Positions 34,535 through 45,319 of a stretch of 61,755 bases of DNA are shown piece after piece. The notes under the pieces were generated by a model. The model was not told the DNA's origin, ran no database searches, and was given only the letters and a program-made list of their open reading frames with translations. Location: assembly GCA_020201275.1 (NCBI GenBank), contig JAIVHB010000131.1:1-61755 (forward strand), written 5' to 3'. The position numbers and the translations under genes were made by a program. This stretch comes from Rhodothermaceae bacterium. GTDB taxonomy: Bacteria; Bacteroidota; Rhodothermia; Balneolales; Cyclonatronaceae. Every line of letters begins with the position of its first letter. Within the stretch, counting starts at the first letter, position 1.

Positions 34535-35852
34535 TTACTGTAGCCCTTCCAACGCTGAAATATTTGATATTTGTTTCGGCAATCCGCTCCAGATTGTACA
34601 GGTTTCTGCCATCGAAAATTACCGGCGTTTTCATATTGTCGGTAAAGACAGAATAATCAGGGCGCCGGAATTCATTCCACTCCGTGCAAATCACAAGTGC
34701 ATCAGCACCCTTCAGGGCACTTCGCTGATCGTTAACAAACTCGATTTTTGCGGCATACTCCTCACCAATCGCCTCCCTGAAGGTCTGCATGGCCTCCGGA
34801 TCGTAGGCCTTTATTTTCACACCCGCATCCACAAGCTCTTTAATGATGTAGAGCGCCGGGGCTTCGCGCACATCATCGGTCTCGGGTTTAAACGACAATC
34901 CCCATATTCCTATTTCCTTGCCTGCCAACTCTTTGTGATAATATCTCTTGACTTTTTCTACTATTGATAGTTTCTGCTTTTCGTTAACATCGATCACCGC
35001 CTTGAGTATCTTGAAATCGTAACCATACTCATCGGAGGTGAAGTCAAGGGCCTGTACGTCCTTGGGAAAACAGGATCCGCCGTATCCGATGCCTGCAAAA
35101 AGAAAACGCTTGCCGATGCGCGAGTCGGTTCCGATACCACGGCGGATATTGTCGACATCGGCCCCCACCCTTTCACAGACATTGGCAATTTCATTCATGA
35201 ATGTGATCTTGGTGGCCAGAAATGCATTGGCAGCATATTTGGTCATCTCAGAACTGCGTTCATCCATCACAATGATTGGATTGCCGCTTCGCACGAATGG
35301 TTCATAGAGCAGCTCCATCTGCTTGACGGCACGCGGGCTGCGGCTGCCGATAACCACACGCTCAGGCTTGAGGAAATCGTCGATAGCGGCACCTTCCCGA
35401 AGAAATTCCGGATTAGATACCACATCGAATTCCACATCTGTCTCCGCTGAAATGATCTCCCTTACCTTGTCGGCCGTACCTACAGGAACAGTACTCTTAT
35501 TTACAATGATTTTGTAATCCCTGATCATGCCGCCTATCTGTTTAGCAACATTCATTACAAAACTCAGATCGGCCTGGCCGTTTCCGCCCGGCGGGGTAGG
35601 CAGGCAAAGAAATATTATGTCGGATTTGTGTACCGTATCTTCAAGATCGTCGGTAAAGTGAAGCCTGCCCTCTCTTACCGAACGTTCAAACAGCGTTTCG
35701 ATGCCGGGTTCATAGATGGGGATTTCATGCCGCCTGAGCGCATCCAGCTTAGCCGGGTTGTTGTCTACACAAATAACGTCGTTGCCGGAATCTGCAAAAC
35801 AGGTTCCGGTTACCAGACCCACATAACCGGTCCCTATTACTCCAATTTTCAT
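34521..35852 (-). CDS. ugd: UDP-glucose 6-dehydrogenase
   Basis: A 443-residue NAD-dependent enzyme oxidising UDP-glucose to UDP-glucuronate. The Rossmann motif GTGYVGL is at the N-terminus. The catalytic cysteine is Cys261 in [27 protein letters not shown] and [15 protein letters not shown] are further family signatures, and the C-terminal half carries [17 protein letters not shown]. Its start overlaps the greA stop as TAATG and its end overlaps uxs, so the three genes form one tightly coupled operon. Confidence 0.96.
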   Translation of the reverse strand: MKIGVIGTGYVGLVTGTCFADSGNDVICVDNNPAKLDALRRHEIPIYEPGIETLFERSVREGRLHFTDDLEDTVHKSDIIFLCLPTPPGGNGQADLSFVMNVAKQIGGMIRDYKIIVNKSTVPVGTADKVREIISAETDVEFDVVSNPEFLREGAAIDDFLKPERVVIGSRSPRAVKQMELLYEPFVRSGNPIIVMDERSSEMTKYAANAFLATKITFMNEIANVCERVGADVDNIRRGIGTDSRIGKRFLFAGIGYGGSCFPKDVQALDFTSDEYGYDFKILKAVIDVNEKQKLSIVEKVKRYYHKELAGKEIGIWGLSFKPETDDVREAPALYIIKELVDAGVKIKAYDPEAMQTFREAIGEEYAAKIEFVNDQRSALKGADALVICTEWNEFRRPDYSVFTDNMKTPVIFDGRNLYNLERIAETNIKYFSVGRATVNAEA

Positions 35853-36328
35853 TATAATAACCTCTCAATTTTTTTAATTTCCAGTTCAAGTTTTCCAGCC
35901 GGTACTTTCACCTCAACCACATCGCCAAGCTCCTTGCCCATCAGGGCACTGCCAATGGGCGAATCGATGGAAATTTTGCCCTTGGCAAAATCTGCTTCCT
36001 GCTTCGACACCAGGGTATAGGTCATCTCCTTACCGGTTTTTTTATTCAAAATGGTAACAGTACTCAGTACATATACTTTTGACCCGTCGACCGTCTTTTC
36101 ATCGATCACACGGGAGTTCGACAGGGACATCTCCAGCTCGGCAATCCTTTTTTCAAGATGGGCCTGCGCTTCTTTGGCCGCCTCATATTCTGCATTTTCG
36201 CTGAGGTCGCCATGCGAGCGGGCCTCGTCGATCTGTTGGGCAATACTCCTGCGCCCGGTTGTCTTTAGTTCCCTGAGTTCCCTGTTCAGTTTTTCAAAAC
36301 CTTCTTTGGACAAATAGCTGATCTTCAC
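35852..36328 (-). CDS. greA: Transcription elongation factor GreA
   Basis: A 158-residue factor that rescues backtracked RNA polymerase by stimulating transcript cleavage. The N-terminal antiparallel coiled coil (about 1-75) includes the tip segment HGDLSENAEYEAAKEAQ with the conserved acidic residues that reach the active site. The C-terminal FKBP-like domain includes VSKQEADFAKGKISIDSPIG and SALMGKELGDVVEVKVPAGK. Length is standard. It is the first gene of the greA-ugd-uxs operon and shares the TAATG junction with ugd. Confidence 0.96.
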   Translation of the reverse strand: MKISYLSKEGFEKLNRELRELKTTGRRSIAQQIDEARSHGDLSENAEYEAAKEAQAHLEKRIAELEMSLSNSRVIDEKTVDGSKVYVLSTVTILNKKTGKEMTYTLVSKQEADFAKGKISIDSPIGSALMGKELGDVVEVKVPAGKLELEIKKIERLL

Positions 36329-36581
36329 GGCAATATTCTTTGTTTAATGTACAGATTACTGATGCGTCTGGTTAAACCGCATAATATAAGAAGTTTTAAC
36401 CAAGCTTATCCCCTTTTGAGTATGTGTAACCGATTTTTTCCGGGAATTTCGGTATGTATCTTCCCTTGTTAAATCACTTTGCATTATCGTCGCAACACCA
36501 CAATATTACCACATCAATATCACATAAACACCACGCTAATATTATAACAAAACCACAAAATTATTATACACAAATTCCATT
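36329..36581. other. AT-rich divergent intergenic region
   Basis: This 253-base gap lies between leftward greA and the rightward RNA methyltransferase gene. The part from about 36480 is markedly AT-rich, with loosely repeated CAATATTACCACAT-like and ATATCACATA words. No coding frame, RNA gene or strong hairpin is visible. Promoters for both directions should lie here. Confidence 0.5.
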
Positions 36582-37121
36582 ATGATGCGAAAACGTACGT
36601 CAAGGGAGATTTTTGAGAGTAACGCTGAAAGAAAGGGTCCGGAAATCCCGGGGCGAACAGCCGCAGTACTGCATAACATCAGAAGTCTCCACAATGTAGG
36701 TTCCGCATTTCGTACCGCCGATGCCCTGGGCATTGGCAGCCTGATATTGTCTGGTTATACACCCTGCCCGCCACGATCTGAAATATCCAAAACCGCCCTG
36801 GGTGCCGATGAACATGTGCAATGGCTCCATTTTCCCGGTCTGGATGATACACTCGGGTACCTCAGCAGTAATGACTACCTGCTTGTAGGTATTGAACAGA
36901 CCGACCAGAGTAGTACCCTTCCGGAATATATCTGGCCGGCCGGTAAAAAGATTGCCGTCTTTTTTGGCAATGAGATTACCGGGCTCGATGATGCGCTGTT
37001 GCCCCGGCTGCATCACGCCATTGAGATTCCCCAGTACGGTACCAAACACTCGTTCAATATATCAGTGAGTTTCGGGATCGTACTCTACGATATGCTTACC
37101 AAAAGTATCAAAAACGGCTGA
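36582..37121 (+). CDS. TrmH/SpoU-family RNA 2'-O-methyltransferase
   Basis: A 179-residue SPOUT methyltransferase. The three family motifs are present: motif 1 NIRSLHNVGSAFRTADA, motif 2 AVFFGNEITGLDD, and motif 3 AIEIPQYGTKHSFNISVSFG. These form the knotted SAM-binding site. The short length without a substrate-binding extension suggests a tRNA rather than an rRNA target, but that is inference. The start MMRKRTSREI has two adjacent ATGs; either could be used. metG follows after 76 bases. Confidence 0.9.
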   Translation: MMRKRTSREIFESNAERKGPEIPGRTAAVLHNIRSLHNVGSAFRTADALGIGSLILSGYTPCPPRSEISKTALGADEHVQWLHFPGLDDTLGYLSSNDYLLVGIEQTDQSSTLPEYIWPAGKKIAVFFGNEITGLDDALLPRLHHAIEIPQYGTKHSFNISVSFGIVLYDMLTKSIKNG

Positions 37122-37197
37122 ACCGGCATTGGTTATGCTTTGGTTTGGGCTGATCGCCGTCGTATTTTTGCCCGTTAAATTTGTATTTTGTAAAATT

Positions 37198-39234
37198 ATG
37201 TCTAAAAGAATTCTCGTAACATCCGCCCTGCCCTATGCCAATGGTCCCATTCATCTGGGGCATCTCGCAGGTGCCTATCTGCCTGCCGACCTCTATGTAC
37301 GCTACAAGCGCCTCACCGGCCAGGAAGTACTCTTCATATGTGGTTCGGATGAGCACGGAGTACCCATAACAATCGCCGCCGACAAGGAGGGTGTATCTCC
37401 TCAGGTAATTGTAGACCGCTACCATACCATGAATAAAAAGGTATTCGAGGAGTTTGGCATCTCCTTCGATTATTTCGGGCGAACCAGTTCCGCCATACAC
37501 AGGGAGGTATCTCAGGAGATTTTTCTGAACCTGCACAAAAAGGGAATTTTCAGGCAAAAGCGTGACCAGCAATTTTTTGATGCCGGGGCCAACATGTTCC
37601 TGGCCGACCGCTATATCAAGGGAACCTGCCCCGTTTGCGGGTATGCAGAGGCCTATGGCGACCAGTGCGAGAAATGCGGTACATCGCTGTCTCCCTCCGA
37701 GTTGATCAACCCGGTGAGCACACTTAGCGGCGAGCCGCCCGAACTGCGTGAAACCGAACACTGGTACATCCCATTAGGTGATTTCCAGGACAAGATAAGC
37801 GCCTGGCTGGATACCCGCACCGGCTGGAAACCGAATGTGATGGGCCAGTGTAAAAGCTGGCTGAATGCCGGCCTTGGCGACCGCGCCGTTACGCGCGATT
37901 TGAGCTGGGGGGTGCCCGTACCCCTCGAAGATGCCGCCGGCAAGGTACTCTATGTGTGGTTCGACGCTCCCATCGGCTATATCTCGGCTACCAAAGAGTG
38001 GGCCGCTCAGACCGGAAATCCTGAAGACTGGAAGCTCTACTGGATGGATGAGGAAACCGACCTCATTCACTTTATTGGCAAAGACAACATCGTATTCCAC
38101 TGTATCATGTTTCCTGCTACCCTTATGGCTCATGGCGACTACGTTCTGCCGGTAAACGTGCCGGCCAATGAATTCCTGAACCTCGAGGGCAGAAAACTCT
38201 CAACTTCACGGGGCTGGGCCGTCTGGCTGCATGAATATCTGCAGGATTTCCAGAGCGATCACCTCCGCTACGCTCTCGGAGCAACCATGCCGGAGACTAA
38301 AGACTCCGATTTTTCGTGGAAGGATTTTCAGGCGCGCGTAAACAACGAACTGGCCGACATTTTCGGCAATTTTATATTCAGAACCCTCTCATTTACCACA
38401 AATTACTTCGATGGGCATATTCCCGGGCTGGTGAACCCATCGGCCGAAGACCAGGCCATGCTCGACGAGATTGCCCAAACCCGCGATCAGGTGGCAGGCT
38501 TATACGATACGTTTCACTTCCGCGAAGCACTGGCGCAAACCATGAACCTGGCCCGGTCGGGGAACCGCTATTTCACCAGCATGGAACCCTGGCATTCGCG
38601 AAAATCGAATATGGAAAAATGTGGGAACACCCTTCATGTCTGCCTTCAGGTGGCCGGCGCCCTGTCGGTACTGTTCGAACCTGTGCTGCCTTCAGCATGT
38701 AAAAAACTCCGGTCCGACCTGGGTATCAACGGCCTGGTTTTCTGGTCTATGGCCGAAGCGGATCTGATGAAAAGCGGCAGCAGTATTAATGCCGGTGAAA
38801 TTTTGTTCCGTAAACTGGATGATGAACTAATAGACAAACAGATCAAAAAATTGCTGATGACCGATCAGGCTGCTGCTGCACAGACCGAAACACCGGCCTA
38901 CCCGGCCCTGGCCCCGTCGATTGATTTCAGTTCCTTTGCCGGTCTCGATATTCGGGCGGGCCGAATTCTGAAAGCCGCCCCAGTCAAGGGCTCCAAAAAG
39001 TTGCTCGACCTGAAGGTGGATATCGGAGTTGAAATTCGGAGAATCATTTCCGGCATTGCCGGGTATCATAAAGCTGAGGACGTAGTCGGGCAGAAGGTCT
39101 GCGTAGTCGCAAACCTGATGCCAAAAAAAATTATGGGTATCGAAAGTAACGGGATGATCCTGATGGCCGAAAGCGCCGACAAGGTGCTCCATTTCGTTTC
39201 CACAGATGCTGAACCTGGCAGTACCGTTACCTGA
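37198..39234 (+). CDS. metG: Methionyl-tRNA synthetase
   Basis: A 678-residue class I aminoacyl-tRNA synthetase charging tRNA-Met. The ATP-binding HIGH-type motif is HLGHLAGAY within ALPYANGPIHLGHL. The KMSKS loop appears as RKLSTSRG. The zinc knuckle has CPVCGYAEAYGDQCEKC. The C-terminal ~110 residues (FAGLDIRAGRILKAAPVKGS to the end) are a tRNA-binding OB domain that dimerises the enzyme. I set the start at the ATG 37198-37200 (MSKRILVTSALPYANG). A longer in-frame extension to 37129 is hydrophobic and unrelated. Confidence 0.96.
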   Translation: MSKRILVTSALPYANGPIHLGHLAGAYLPADLYVRYKRLTGQEVLFICGSDEHGVPITIAADKEGVSPQVIVDRYHTMNKKVFEEFGISFDYFGRTSSAIHREVSQEIFLNLHKKGIFRQKRDQQFFDAGANMFLADRYIKGTCPVCGYAEAYGDQCEKCGTSLSPSELINPVSTLSGEPPELRETEHWYIPLGDFQDKISAWLDTRTGWKPNVMGQCKSWLNAGLGDRAVTRDLSWGVPVPLEDAAGKVLYVWFDAPIGYISATKEWAAQTGNPEDWKLYWMDEETDLIHFIGKDNIVFHCIMFPATLMAHGDYVLPVNVPANEFLNLEGRKLSTSRGWAVWLHEYLQDFQSDHLRYALGATMPETKDSDFSWKDFQARVNNELADIFGNFIFRTLSFTTNYFDGHIPGLVNPSAEDQAMLDEIAQTRDQVAGLYDTFHFREALAQTMNLARSGNRYFTSMEPWHSRKSNMEKCGNTLHVCLQVAGALSVLFEPVLPSACKKLRSDLGINGLVFWSMAEADLMKSGSSINAGEILFRKLDDELIDKQIKKLLMTDQAAAAQTETPAYPALAPSIDFSSFAGLDIRAGRILKAAPVKGSKKLLDLKVDIGVEIRRIISGIAGYHKAEDVVGQKVCVVANLMPKKIMGIESNGMILMAESADKVLHFVSTDAEPGSTVT

Positions 39235-39322
39235 TATACCTGCGATGGAATATGGCGGAGCCGATTGTTATATAAATAACATTGCGGGACTGCCGTAACC
39301 AATATTCTGAAAAAAACATTAC

Positions 39323-41338
39323 ATGGAAGCAGCCGTCACCGAAAAGACGAGAACATACCTGGCACACCCAAAACTGGGTAACCGACCTTCTAAGGAGTAC
39401 ACCGAATTCCGGTTTTTTTGCCCAAGAGCCACCCACGTCTATCTTGAGCTATTCGACACCTATTTGCAGGATGATGGCAAACGCTTTTTGATGAACCTTA
39501 ACGGTGGCGGAGTCTGGCAGCTTACACTCAAGGGTAACCATTACGGAAAATATTACGGTTACCGGATACAGGCTCCTGAACACCTTGCTAATTTCGAACA
39601 TACCGATCACCTGGTTGCCGATCCCTTCGGATTGTTTGTAACGGCGCGCAACAACCCGCTGCAATATGCCAAAACCCTGATCCTGGAACCCGACACCTTC
39701 GACTGGGAAGGCGATACATTTGTCGCACCAGAAGATTACCGCGATCTGATTATCTATGAAGCACACCTGAAAGACCTTACGGCCCACCCGTCGGCAGGGG
39801 CAGTCCAACCCGGAGGGTATAACGGCCTGGCCGGGGTCGCTGACAGGGGTGGCCTGGCCCACCTGAAAAATCTCGGTGTTAATGCACTTGAACTGCTTCC
39901 GCTTCAGAAATTTCCTTTTTTCGAACCCGCTCACAACGAGCCCATCAGCGAGGGGGTTCTCAATACCTGGAATTACTATGGCAGGAATTACTGGGGGTAC
40001 ATGACCAGTTTCTTTTTTGCCCCGGAAACCATTTTCGCTTCCGACGGAAGTACAGAACCCGATGCTGTAATCGGCTCCTCACCAGTTGCCATAAGGGAAT
40101 TCAAGGAGATGGTGAAGGCACTGCACAAACAGGGTATTTCCGTGATAATGGATGTTGTTTATAACCATACCTCACAGTACGACATCAACCCGCTCAAGTA
40201 TATCGACAAAGAGTATTTCTACCGGCTGAATCCGGACGGTTCGTACCGGTCGGAAAGCGGTTGCGGTAATGACCTGAAAACCGAGTCTCCTGTTGCCCGT
40301 CAGCTTATTGTTGAATCGCTGAAGTACTGGATGAGAGAGTTCCACATCGATGGATTCCGGTTCGATCTCGCCAACCTCATCGACCGGAAAACCGCTGATT
40401 TGATCCGGTCAGAGGCCCTCAAAATCAATCCGAATGTGATTCTCATTGCAGAACCCTGGGGCGGTGGTTACGATCCGAACGGGTTTTCAGCCATGAATTG
40501 GGCTGCCTGGAACGACCAGATCCGCAACGGTGTGAAAGGCTCCGACCCTGTTGGTGCAAAAGGCTTCATTTTTGGCAGCTGGCACCATGACACTTCCCGC
40601 GAAGCCCTTGAAAATTTTTTGGCCGGAACGCTGTGGGACGGCCCGAACGGCCGGTTTGCAAAATCTGGGCACAGCGTAAACTATCTTGAGTCTCACGACG
40701 GATATACCCTTGGCGATTTCATCCGCATTGCTTACGACAATACCCGCCAGTACACTCCCGTAACCGACACAGACTCTTACACCAGGCTCAGCAAATTCGA
40801 GCTGCGTTCGGCAAAACTCGCTGCCCTTTTTCTTTTTACAGCCCAGGGTATACCCTTGCTGCATGCCGGCCAGGAATGGGCCCGAGCCAAAATCATAGAA
40901 AAAACGGATGTTAATGACCCGCATGCAGGTCTGCCGGATCATAACAGCTACGAAAAAGATAACAGCACGAACTATCTCGATTACAATCAGATTTCCCTGA
41001 ATCAATCTCTTTTTGATTACTATAAAGGACTGATCAGCCTCCGCAAATCATCCCCCGCCCTGCGAAGGTCAGATCCCGATGATATAGATTTCACCGAGTA
41101 TTACGATGCGCTGTTTATTACGTGCATCATTCGCGGAAAAAGCACCGGCGACAAATACGATTATCTGATTGCTATGAATGCAAACAGAGAATATGAACAG
41201 GAGCTGCACCTGCCTGAAGGAATCTGGGAAATAATGGTATCCGACCAGGAAGCAAGGGATACTGCCCTGCTGCGAATGAGCGGTATGGTCAGACTGACAC
41301 CTCTTTCCGGAGTTGTTGCCCGAAAGTTGCGGAGTTAA
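39323..41338 (+). CDS. GH13 glycogen-debranching enzyme (isoamylase/pullulanase-like)
   Basis: A 671-residue alpha-amylase-superfamily enzyme. An N-terminal CBM48-like domain (about 20-130) precedes the barrel. Catalytic regions: I DVVYNH (277-282), II GFRFDLANLID with nucleophile Asp348, III AEPWGGG with acid/base Glu377, and IV NYLESHD with Asp459. NYWGYMTSFFFAPE and SGCGNDLKTE are typical of glycogen-debranching GlgX/isoamylase-type proteins; the YNWGYDP signature of classic type I pullulanase is not present. It would hydrolyse alpha-1,6 branches of glycogen or maltodextrins. No signal peptide is visible, so the enzyme is cytosolic. No other glycogen gene is in the window. Confidence 0.9.
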   Translation: MEAAVTEKTRTYLAHPKLGNRPSKEYTEFRFFCPRATHVYLELFDTYLQDDGKRFLMNLNGGGVWQLTLKGNHYGKYYGYRIQAPEHLANFEHTDHLVADPFGLFVTARNNPLQYAKTLILEPDTFDWEGDTFVAPEDYRDLIIYEAHLKDLTAHPSAGAVQPGGYNGLAGVADRGGLAHLKNLGVNALELLPLQKFPFFEPAHNEPISEGVLNTWNYYGRNYWGYMTSFFFAPETIFASDGSTEPDAVIGSSPVAIREFKEMVKALHKQGISVIMDVVYNHTSQYDINPLKYIDKEYFYRLNPDGSYRSESGCGNDLKTESPVARQLIVESLKYWMREFHIDGFRFDLANLIDRKTADLIRSEALKINPNVILIAEPWGGGYDPNGFSAMNWAAWNDQIRNGVKGSDPVGAKGFIFGSWHHDTSREALENFLAGTLWDGPNGRFAKSGHSVNYLESHDGYTLGDFIRIAYDNTRQYTPVTDTDSYTRLSKFELRSAKLAALFLFTAQGIPLLHAGQEWARAKIIEKTDVNDPHAGLPDHNSYEKDNSTNYLDYNQISLNQSLFDYYKGLISLRKSSPALRRSDPDDIDFTEYYDALFITCIIRGKSTGDKYDYLIAMNANREYEQELHLPEGIWEIMVSDQEARDTALLRMSGMVRLTPLSGVVARKLRS

Positions 41339-41393
41339 AAAGAAATCTTCTATTTTAGGCATCGCTTAAAATCCAAATCAGATTTCATTCAAC

Positions 41394-42761
41394 TTGGCTA
41401 ATACAGAAGCTCACAGTCGCGGTAACTGGAACTCAACACTCGGCTTTGTTCTTGCAGCAGCAGGCTCCGCTGTCGGTCTCGGGAACATTTGGGGGTTCCC
41501 CAGTCAGGTTGCCGATAACGGCGGTGCCATATTCATACTGATCTATCTGATCTGCTGCTTCGCAATCGGACTGCCGGTTATGATAGCGGAACTGACTATC
41601 GGCAGGCACACCAAAAAGAACCCGGTGGGGGCTTTTAGAATGCTTGGCAAAGGTCCGCTCGCACCACTCATCGGCGTATGGGGGCTCATCTGTGGTGTAA
41701 TGATCCTGGCCTTTTACCTGGTTGTATCTGGCTGGACACTGGCGTATGTGATCGAAGAAATTCTATACTATTTTGGGCAGACAGATCTGGCCGCCGTTGT
41801 CGGCAATCTCGAACACGGAACCAAAAATGCCATTTTCTCGGTACTCTTCATGCTGGCCACCATCACTATCATTACGGGCGGCATCAGTAATGGCATTGAA
41901 AAGGCAACTAAAATGCTCATGCCGGTTCTCGTGGGGCTTTTGCTTATAATGATTTTTTATGTACTGACACTTGATGGGGCTATGGATGGTGTAAAAGTAT
42001 ATCTGATGCCTGATTTTTCGGAGCTGAACACCGGCGTGGTCCTCTCCGCCATGGGGCAGGCCTTCTTCTCGCTCTCACTCGGTATGGGAGCCTTAATCAC
42101 CTATGGATCCTACATCAGTAAGCATCAGAATATTGTTCATTCGGCAACGTATGTAACCCTTGCCGATATTGGTATAGCATTCCTCGCGGGCTTCCTGATC
42201 ATTCCGGCCATGTATGTGGCATTGGGTTCGGGGATTAATATTCTTGACGACGGTGGAAACCTTGTTGCGGGTACACAGCTGGTGTTTATCGTGTTACCGG
42301 AAATGTTTCACAACATGGGTTCTTTGGGGCTGTTGGCCGGAGTGGCCTTTTTCACGCTTCTAAGCCTGGCGGCACTCACATCCACCATATCGTTGCTTGA
42401 AGTACCCGTAGCCTATGCTATCGATGAACACCGAATCACCCGCAGAAAGGCGGCCTGGGGTATCGGTAGCGGAATCGCCGTACTTGCCGTTATTGTATCC
42501 TACAATATCCAGCTTATTGATGTTCTGGTAAGTATTTTCAATGAAATAGGCCTCCCGCTTGGCGGGCTTATGATCTGTCTGTTCCTCGGTTATTTCTGGA
42601 AAACTGAAAATGCGCTGCTGGAAATCAGTAAAGGTTATGAAAATGTTGGCGAAAGCTCATTCGGTGCTATTTGGTCCTATTTCATTCGTTATATTTGTCC
42701 GTTACTGATCGGCCTGGTATTCATAAGTACGATCTACTCTATGCTGCCCTGGTTCGATTGA
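41394..42761 (+). CDS. Neurotransmitter:sodium symporter (NSS) family transporter
   Basis: A 455-residue membrane protein with about eleven or twelve helices and the LeuT fold. Helix 1 reads GFVLAAAGSAVGLGNIWGFP, which contains the Na+ and substrate site residues. GGAIFILIYLICC and PVMIAELTIGR follow, as in bacterial NSS proteins. Bacterial members import amino acids with sodium. The start appears to be a TTG at 41394, because the frame opens only a few residues before helix 1 and no ATG is suitably placed. It is transcribed after the debranching enzyme gene with a 55-base gap. Confidence 0.93.
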   Translation: MANTEAHSRGNWNSTLGFVLAAAGSAVGLGNIWGFPSQVADNGGAIFILIYLICCFAIGLPVMIAELTIGRHTKKNPVGAFRMLGKGPLAPLIGVWGLICGVMILAFYLVVSGWTLAYVIEEILYYFGQTDLAAVVGNLEHGTKNAIFSVLFMLATITIITGGISNGIEKATKMLMPVLVGLLLIMIFYVLTLDGAMDGVKVYLMPDFSELNTGVVLSAMGQAFFSLSLGMGALITYGSYISKHQNIVHSATYVTLADIGIAFLAGFLIIPAMYVALGSGINILDDGGNLVAGTQLVFIVLPEMFHNMGSLGLLAGVAFFTLLSLAALTSTISLLEVPVAYAIDEHRITRRKAAWGIGSGIAVLAVIVSYNIQLIDVLVSIFNEIGLPLGGLMICLFLGYFWKTENALLEISKGYENVGESSFGAIWSYFIRYICPLLIGLVFISTIYSMLPWFD

Positions 42762-42850
42762 GTTAATACCGGATCGGCAGATGATCATTTTTAATTGAGA
42801 TAGTGCTGTAAGGAGATTATTTTCACAAGAACAAAATTCAGCTAAACCGT

Positions 42851-43423
42851 ATGCCAAAAATTTCTACGGCCGATTTCAGGAACGGCCTGACCATTAAACT
42901 TAATAACGACCTGTTTACGATTATCGAATTTCAGCACGTAAAACCGGGCAAGGGCGGAGCTTTTGTGCGAACCAAGCTTAAGGGAATCCTTACCGGCAAG
43001 GTACTCGACAAAACCTACCGGGCCGGTGAAAACGTTGAATCGGTACGTGTTGAACGTCACCCTTACCAGTACCTGTATCATGACGGCATGGCTTATCACT
43101 TTATGCACACCCAGACCTACGAACAGGTCGCTTTGAATGAAGCTCAGGTCGATAAACCTGCGTTTATGAAGGAAAGCCAGGAAGTGATCATGGTTATCGA
43201 TGCCGATGCCGACCAGATCCTGTTTACCGAACTGCCCGACCATGTTGTACTGCAAATCACACAAACTGAACCCGGCGTTCGCGGCGATACTGCCCAGGGC
43301 GCATCAAAACCCGCAACTCTCGAGTCTGGTGTATCCATTCAGGTTCCGCTTTTCATCAATGAAGGTGATCTGGTGAAAGTGGACAGCCGCAATGGTACTT
43401 ACTCTGAACGTGTTAAATCCTGA
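42851..43423 (+). CDS. efp: Translation elongation factor P
   Basis: A 190-residue factor that relieves ribosome stalling at polyproline. The KOW-like N-terminal domain has VKPGKGGAFVRTKLK with Lys34 at the loop tip. That residue is the site modified by lysylation or other chemistries in other bacteria; here the modification enzyme is not in the window. Two OB domains follow (GVSIQVPLFINEGDLVKVDS near the end). Length and layout are standard. It leads the efp-accB-accC-gcvH gene group with small gaps. Confidence 0.95.
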   Translation: MPKISTADFRNGLTIKLNNDLFTIIEFQHVKPGKGGAFVRTKLKGILTGKVLDKTYRAGENVESVRVERHPYQYLYHDGMAYHFMHTQTYEQVALNEAQVDKPAFMKESQEVIMVIDADADQILFTELPDHVVLQITQTEPGVRGDTAQGASKPATLESGVSIQVPLFINEGDLVKVDSRNGTYSERVKS

Positions 43424-43435
43424 GGGGAATAAGAT

Positions 43436-43948
43436 ATGGATCTCAAACTGATTAAAAACCTGCTCACAATGATCTCGGACAGTGATGTCAATGAGGTCTC
43501 TATTGAAGAAGGTGAATTCAAAATTAAAATAAAGAAACAGCCTGATGTTGTTCAGATGCGCGGACCAGCTCCCGTAAACTATATGCAATTACAGGAAAAT
43601 CCGGCAGGACACCAGAACCCGGCTCTGGCAGCACCTGCGCCGGCTGCCGTGCCGGCTGCTGCCCCGGCGGCCGAAACCAAAGCACCGTCAGCATCCCCGT
43701 CTTCAAAAACCATTATCATAAAATCTCCTATTGTTGGCACCTACTATGATTCGCCGGCACCCGATCAGGATCCCTACCTTCAGATTGGCAGCACCATCAA
43801 AAAAGGCAAAACCCTGTGCATTATCGAGGCCATGAAGATCATGAATGAAATCGAATCGGAGTACGACGGGAAAGTTGTAAACATCCTGGTCAAAAATGCC
43901 CAGCCTGTTGAATTCGATCAGCCACTATTTGAAATTGATCCCGCCTGA
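43436..43948 (+). CDS. accB: Biotin carboxyl carrier protein of acetyl-CoA carboxylase
   Basis: A 170-residue carrier. The N-terminal helix precedes a flexible Ala/Pro-rich linker (about 60-90). The biotinyl domain has the acceptor Lys134 in CIIEAMKIMNEIE and the thumb segment TYYDSPAPDQDPYLQ. The protein carries CO2 from the biotin carboxylase AccC, encoded 9 bases downstream, to the carboxyltransferase AccA/AccD, which is not in the window. The product malonyl-CoA starts fatty acid synthesis. Confidence 0.96.
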   Translation: MDLKLIKNLLTMISDSDVNEVSIEEGEFKIKIKKQPDVVQMRGPAPVNYMQLQENPAGHQNPALAAPAPAAVPAAAPAAETKAPSASPSSKTIIIKSPIVGTYYDSPAPDQDPYLQIGSTIKKGKTLCIIEAMKIMNEIESEYDGKVVNILVKNAQPVEFDQPLFEIDPA

Positions 43949-43957
43949 TTTCTGTCT

Positions 43958-45316
43958 ATGTTTAAAAAAATACTGATAGCCAACCGCGGCGAAATTGCCC
44001 TCAGAATTATACGTACCTGTAAGGAGATGGGCATTAAAACCGTTGCTGTCTATTCTACCGCCGACGCAGACAGCCTGCATGTAAGGTTTGCCGACGAAGC
44101 TGTATGTATAGGCCCTGCACCTTCACGGGAAAGTTACCTTAAAATTCCCCGCATACTCGCAGCCGCCGAGATCACCAATGCCGAGGCCATTCATCCCGGA
44201 TATGGTTTTCTGGCCGAAAATGCCGAATTCTCACGAATTTGTGGTGAACACAACATCAAGTTCATCGGGCCGCAACCTGAAATGATCTCCGCCATGGGCG
44301 ACAAGGCCACTGCCCGCGAGAATATGCTGCGATATGGCGTGCCGATTATCCCTGGCAGCGATGGCATCATTAAAACGGCCAAAGAAGGCGAGGCCGTAGC
44401 AGCCGAAATCGGTTTCCCCGTTATTATAAAGGCAAGTGCCGGCGGCGGTGGCCGTGGTATGCGTATTGTTAATGAAGCCTCTGAATTCGCTTCCCAGTTT
44501 AATGCAGCAAGAAATGAGGCCGACGCCGCATTCGGTAATCCCGCTGTATACATCGAAAAATTTTTAGTCAAGCCGAGGCACGTCGAAATCCAGATCATGG
44601 GCGACCGTCACGGAAATATTCAGCATTTCGGTGAACGCGACTGTTCCATGCAACGGCGCCACCAAAAGCTGATCGAGGAAAGTCCGTCGCCGATAATGAC
44701 CCCTGAACTGCGGGAGGAAATGGGACAGGCCGCCATTCGTGCGGCTGAAACCGTTCAGTATGAAGGAGCCGGCACTGTTGAATTTCTGGTCGATAAAGAC
44801 ATGAAGTTCTATTTCATGGAGATGAACACCAGGATACAAGTTGAACACCCGGTAACCGAAGAGGTAACCAATGTTGATCTGATCAGGCTGCAGATCGAAA
44901 TGGCCGCCGGACTTCCACTCAGCAGAAAACCGTTGAAAATGCGGGGTCATGCCATCGAATGCCGTATCAATGCCGAAGACCCTCAATATGGTTTCAGGCC
45001 ATCGGCGGGGCGGATTACTACATTCCATATGCCCGGCGGGCACAGCGTACGAGTAGATACCCACGCTTATGCCGCCTATAATGTGCCTCCCAACTATGAC
45101 TCGATGATCGCCAAACTTATTGTAAGTGCCCCGACCCGCGATGAAGCCATAGCCCGAATGAAACGTGCACTTAATGAGTTTGTGATAGAAGGTATCAAAA
45201 CAACAATCCCCTATCAGATTCAGATCATGAATGATCCGAATTTTGTGAATGGAACTTTTGATACAAAATACCTTGAAACAACTTTTCAATTCAATCCGCA
45301 TTCCGAAAGTCAATAA
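43958..45316 (+). CDS. accC: Biotin carboxylase of acetyl-CoA carboxylase
   Basis: A 452-residue ATP-grasp enzyme that carboxylates the biotin on AccB. The N-terminal domain starts [33 protein letters not shown] follows. The glycine-rich ATP lid is [13 protein letters not shown]. The catalytic site segment is [15 protein letters not shown]. The C-terminal domain includes [20 protein letters not shown]. The stand-alone length fits AccC rather than pyruvate or propionyl-CoA carboxylase. The ATG lies 9 bases after accB. Confidence 0.96.
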   Translation: MFKKILIANRGEIALRIIRTCKEMGIKTVAVYSTADADSLHVRFADEAVCIGPAPSRESYLKIPRILAAAEITNAEAIHPGYGFLAENAEFSRICGEHNIKFIGPQPEMISAMGDKATARENMLRYGVPIIPGSDGIIKTAKEGEAVAAEIGFPVIIKASAGGGGRGMRIVNEASEFASQFNAARNEADAAFGNPAVYIEKFLVKPRHVEIQIMGDRHGNIQHFGERDCSMQRRHQKLIEESPSPIMTPELREEMGQAAIRAAETVQYEGAGTVEFLVDKDMKFYFMEMNTRIQVEHPVTEEVTNVDLIRLQIEMAAGLPLSRKPLKMRGHAIECRINAEDPQYGFRPSAGRITTFHMPGGHSVRVDTHAYAAYNVPPNYDSMIAKLIVSAPTRDEAIARMKRALNEFVIEGIKTTIPYQIQIMNDPNFVNGTFDTKYLETTFQFNPHSESQ

Positions 45317-45319
45317 CCA

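Noticed and set aside
36470-36581. AT-rich stretch as replication origin or CRISPR leader
   Set aside because: No DnaA-box cluster, no repeats with spacers; likely a promoter region.
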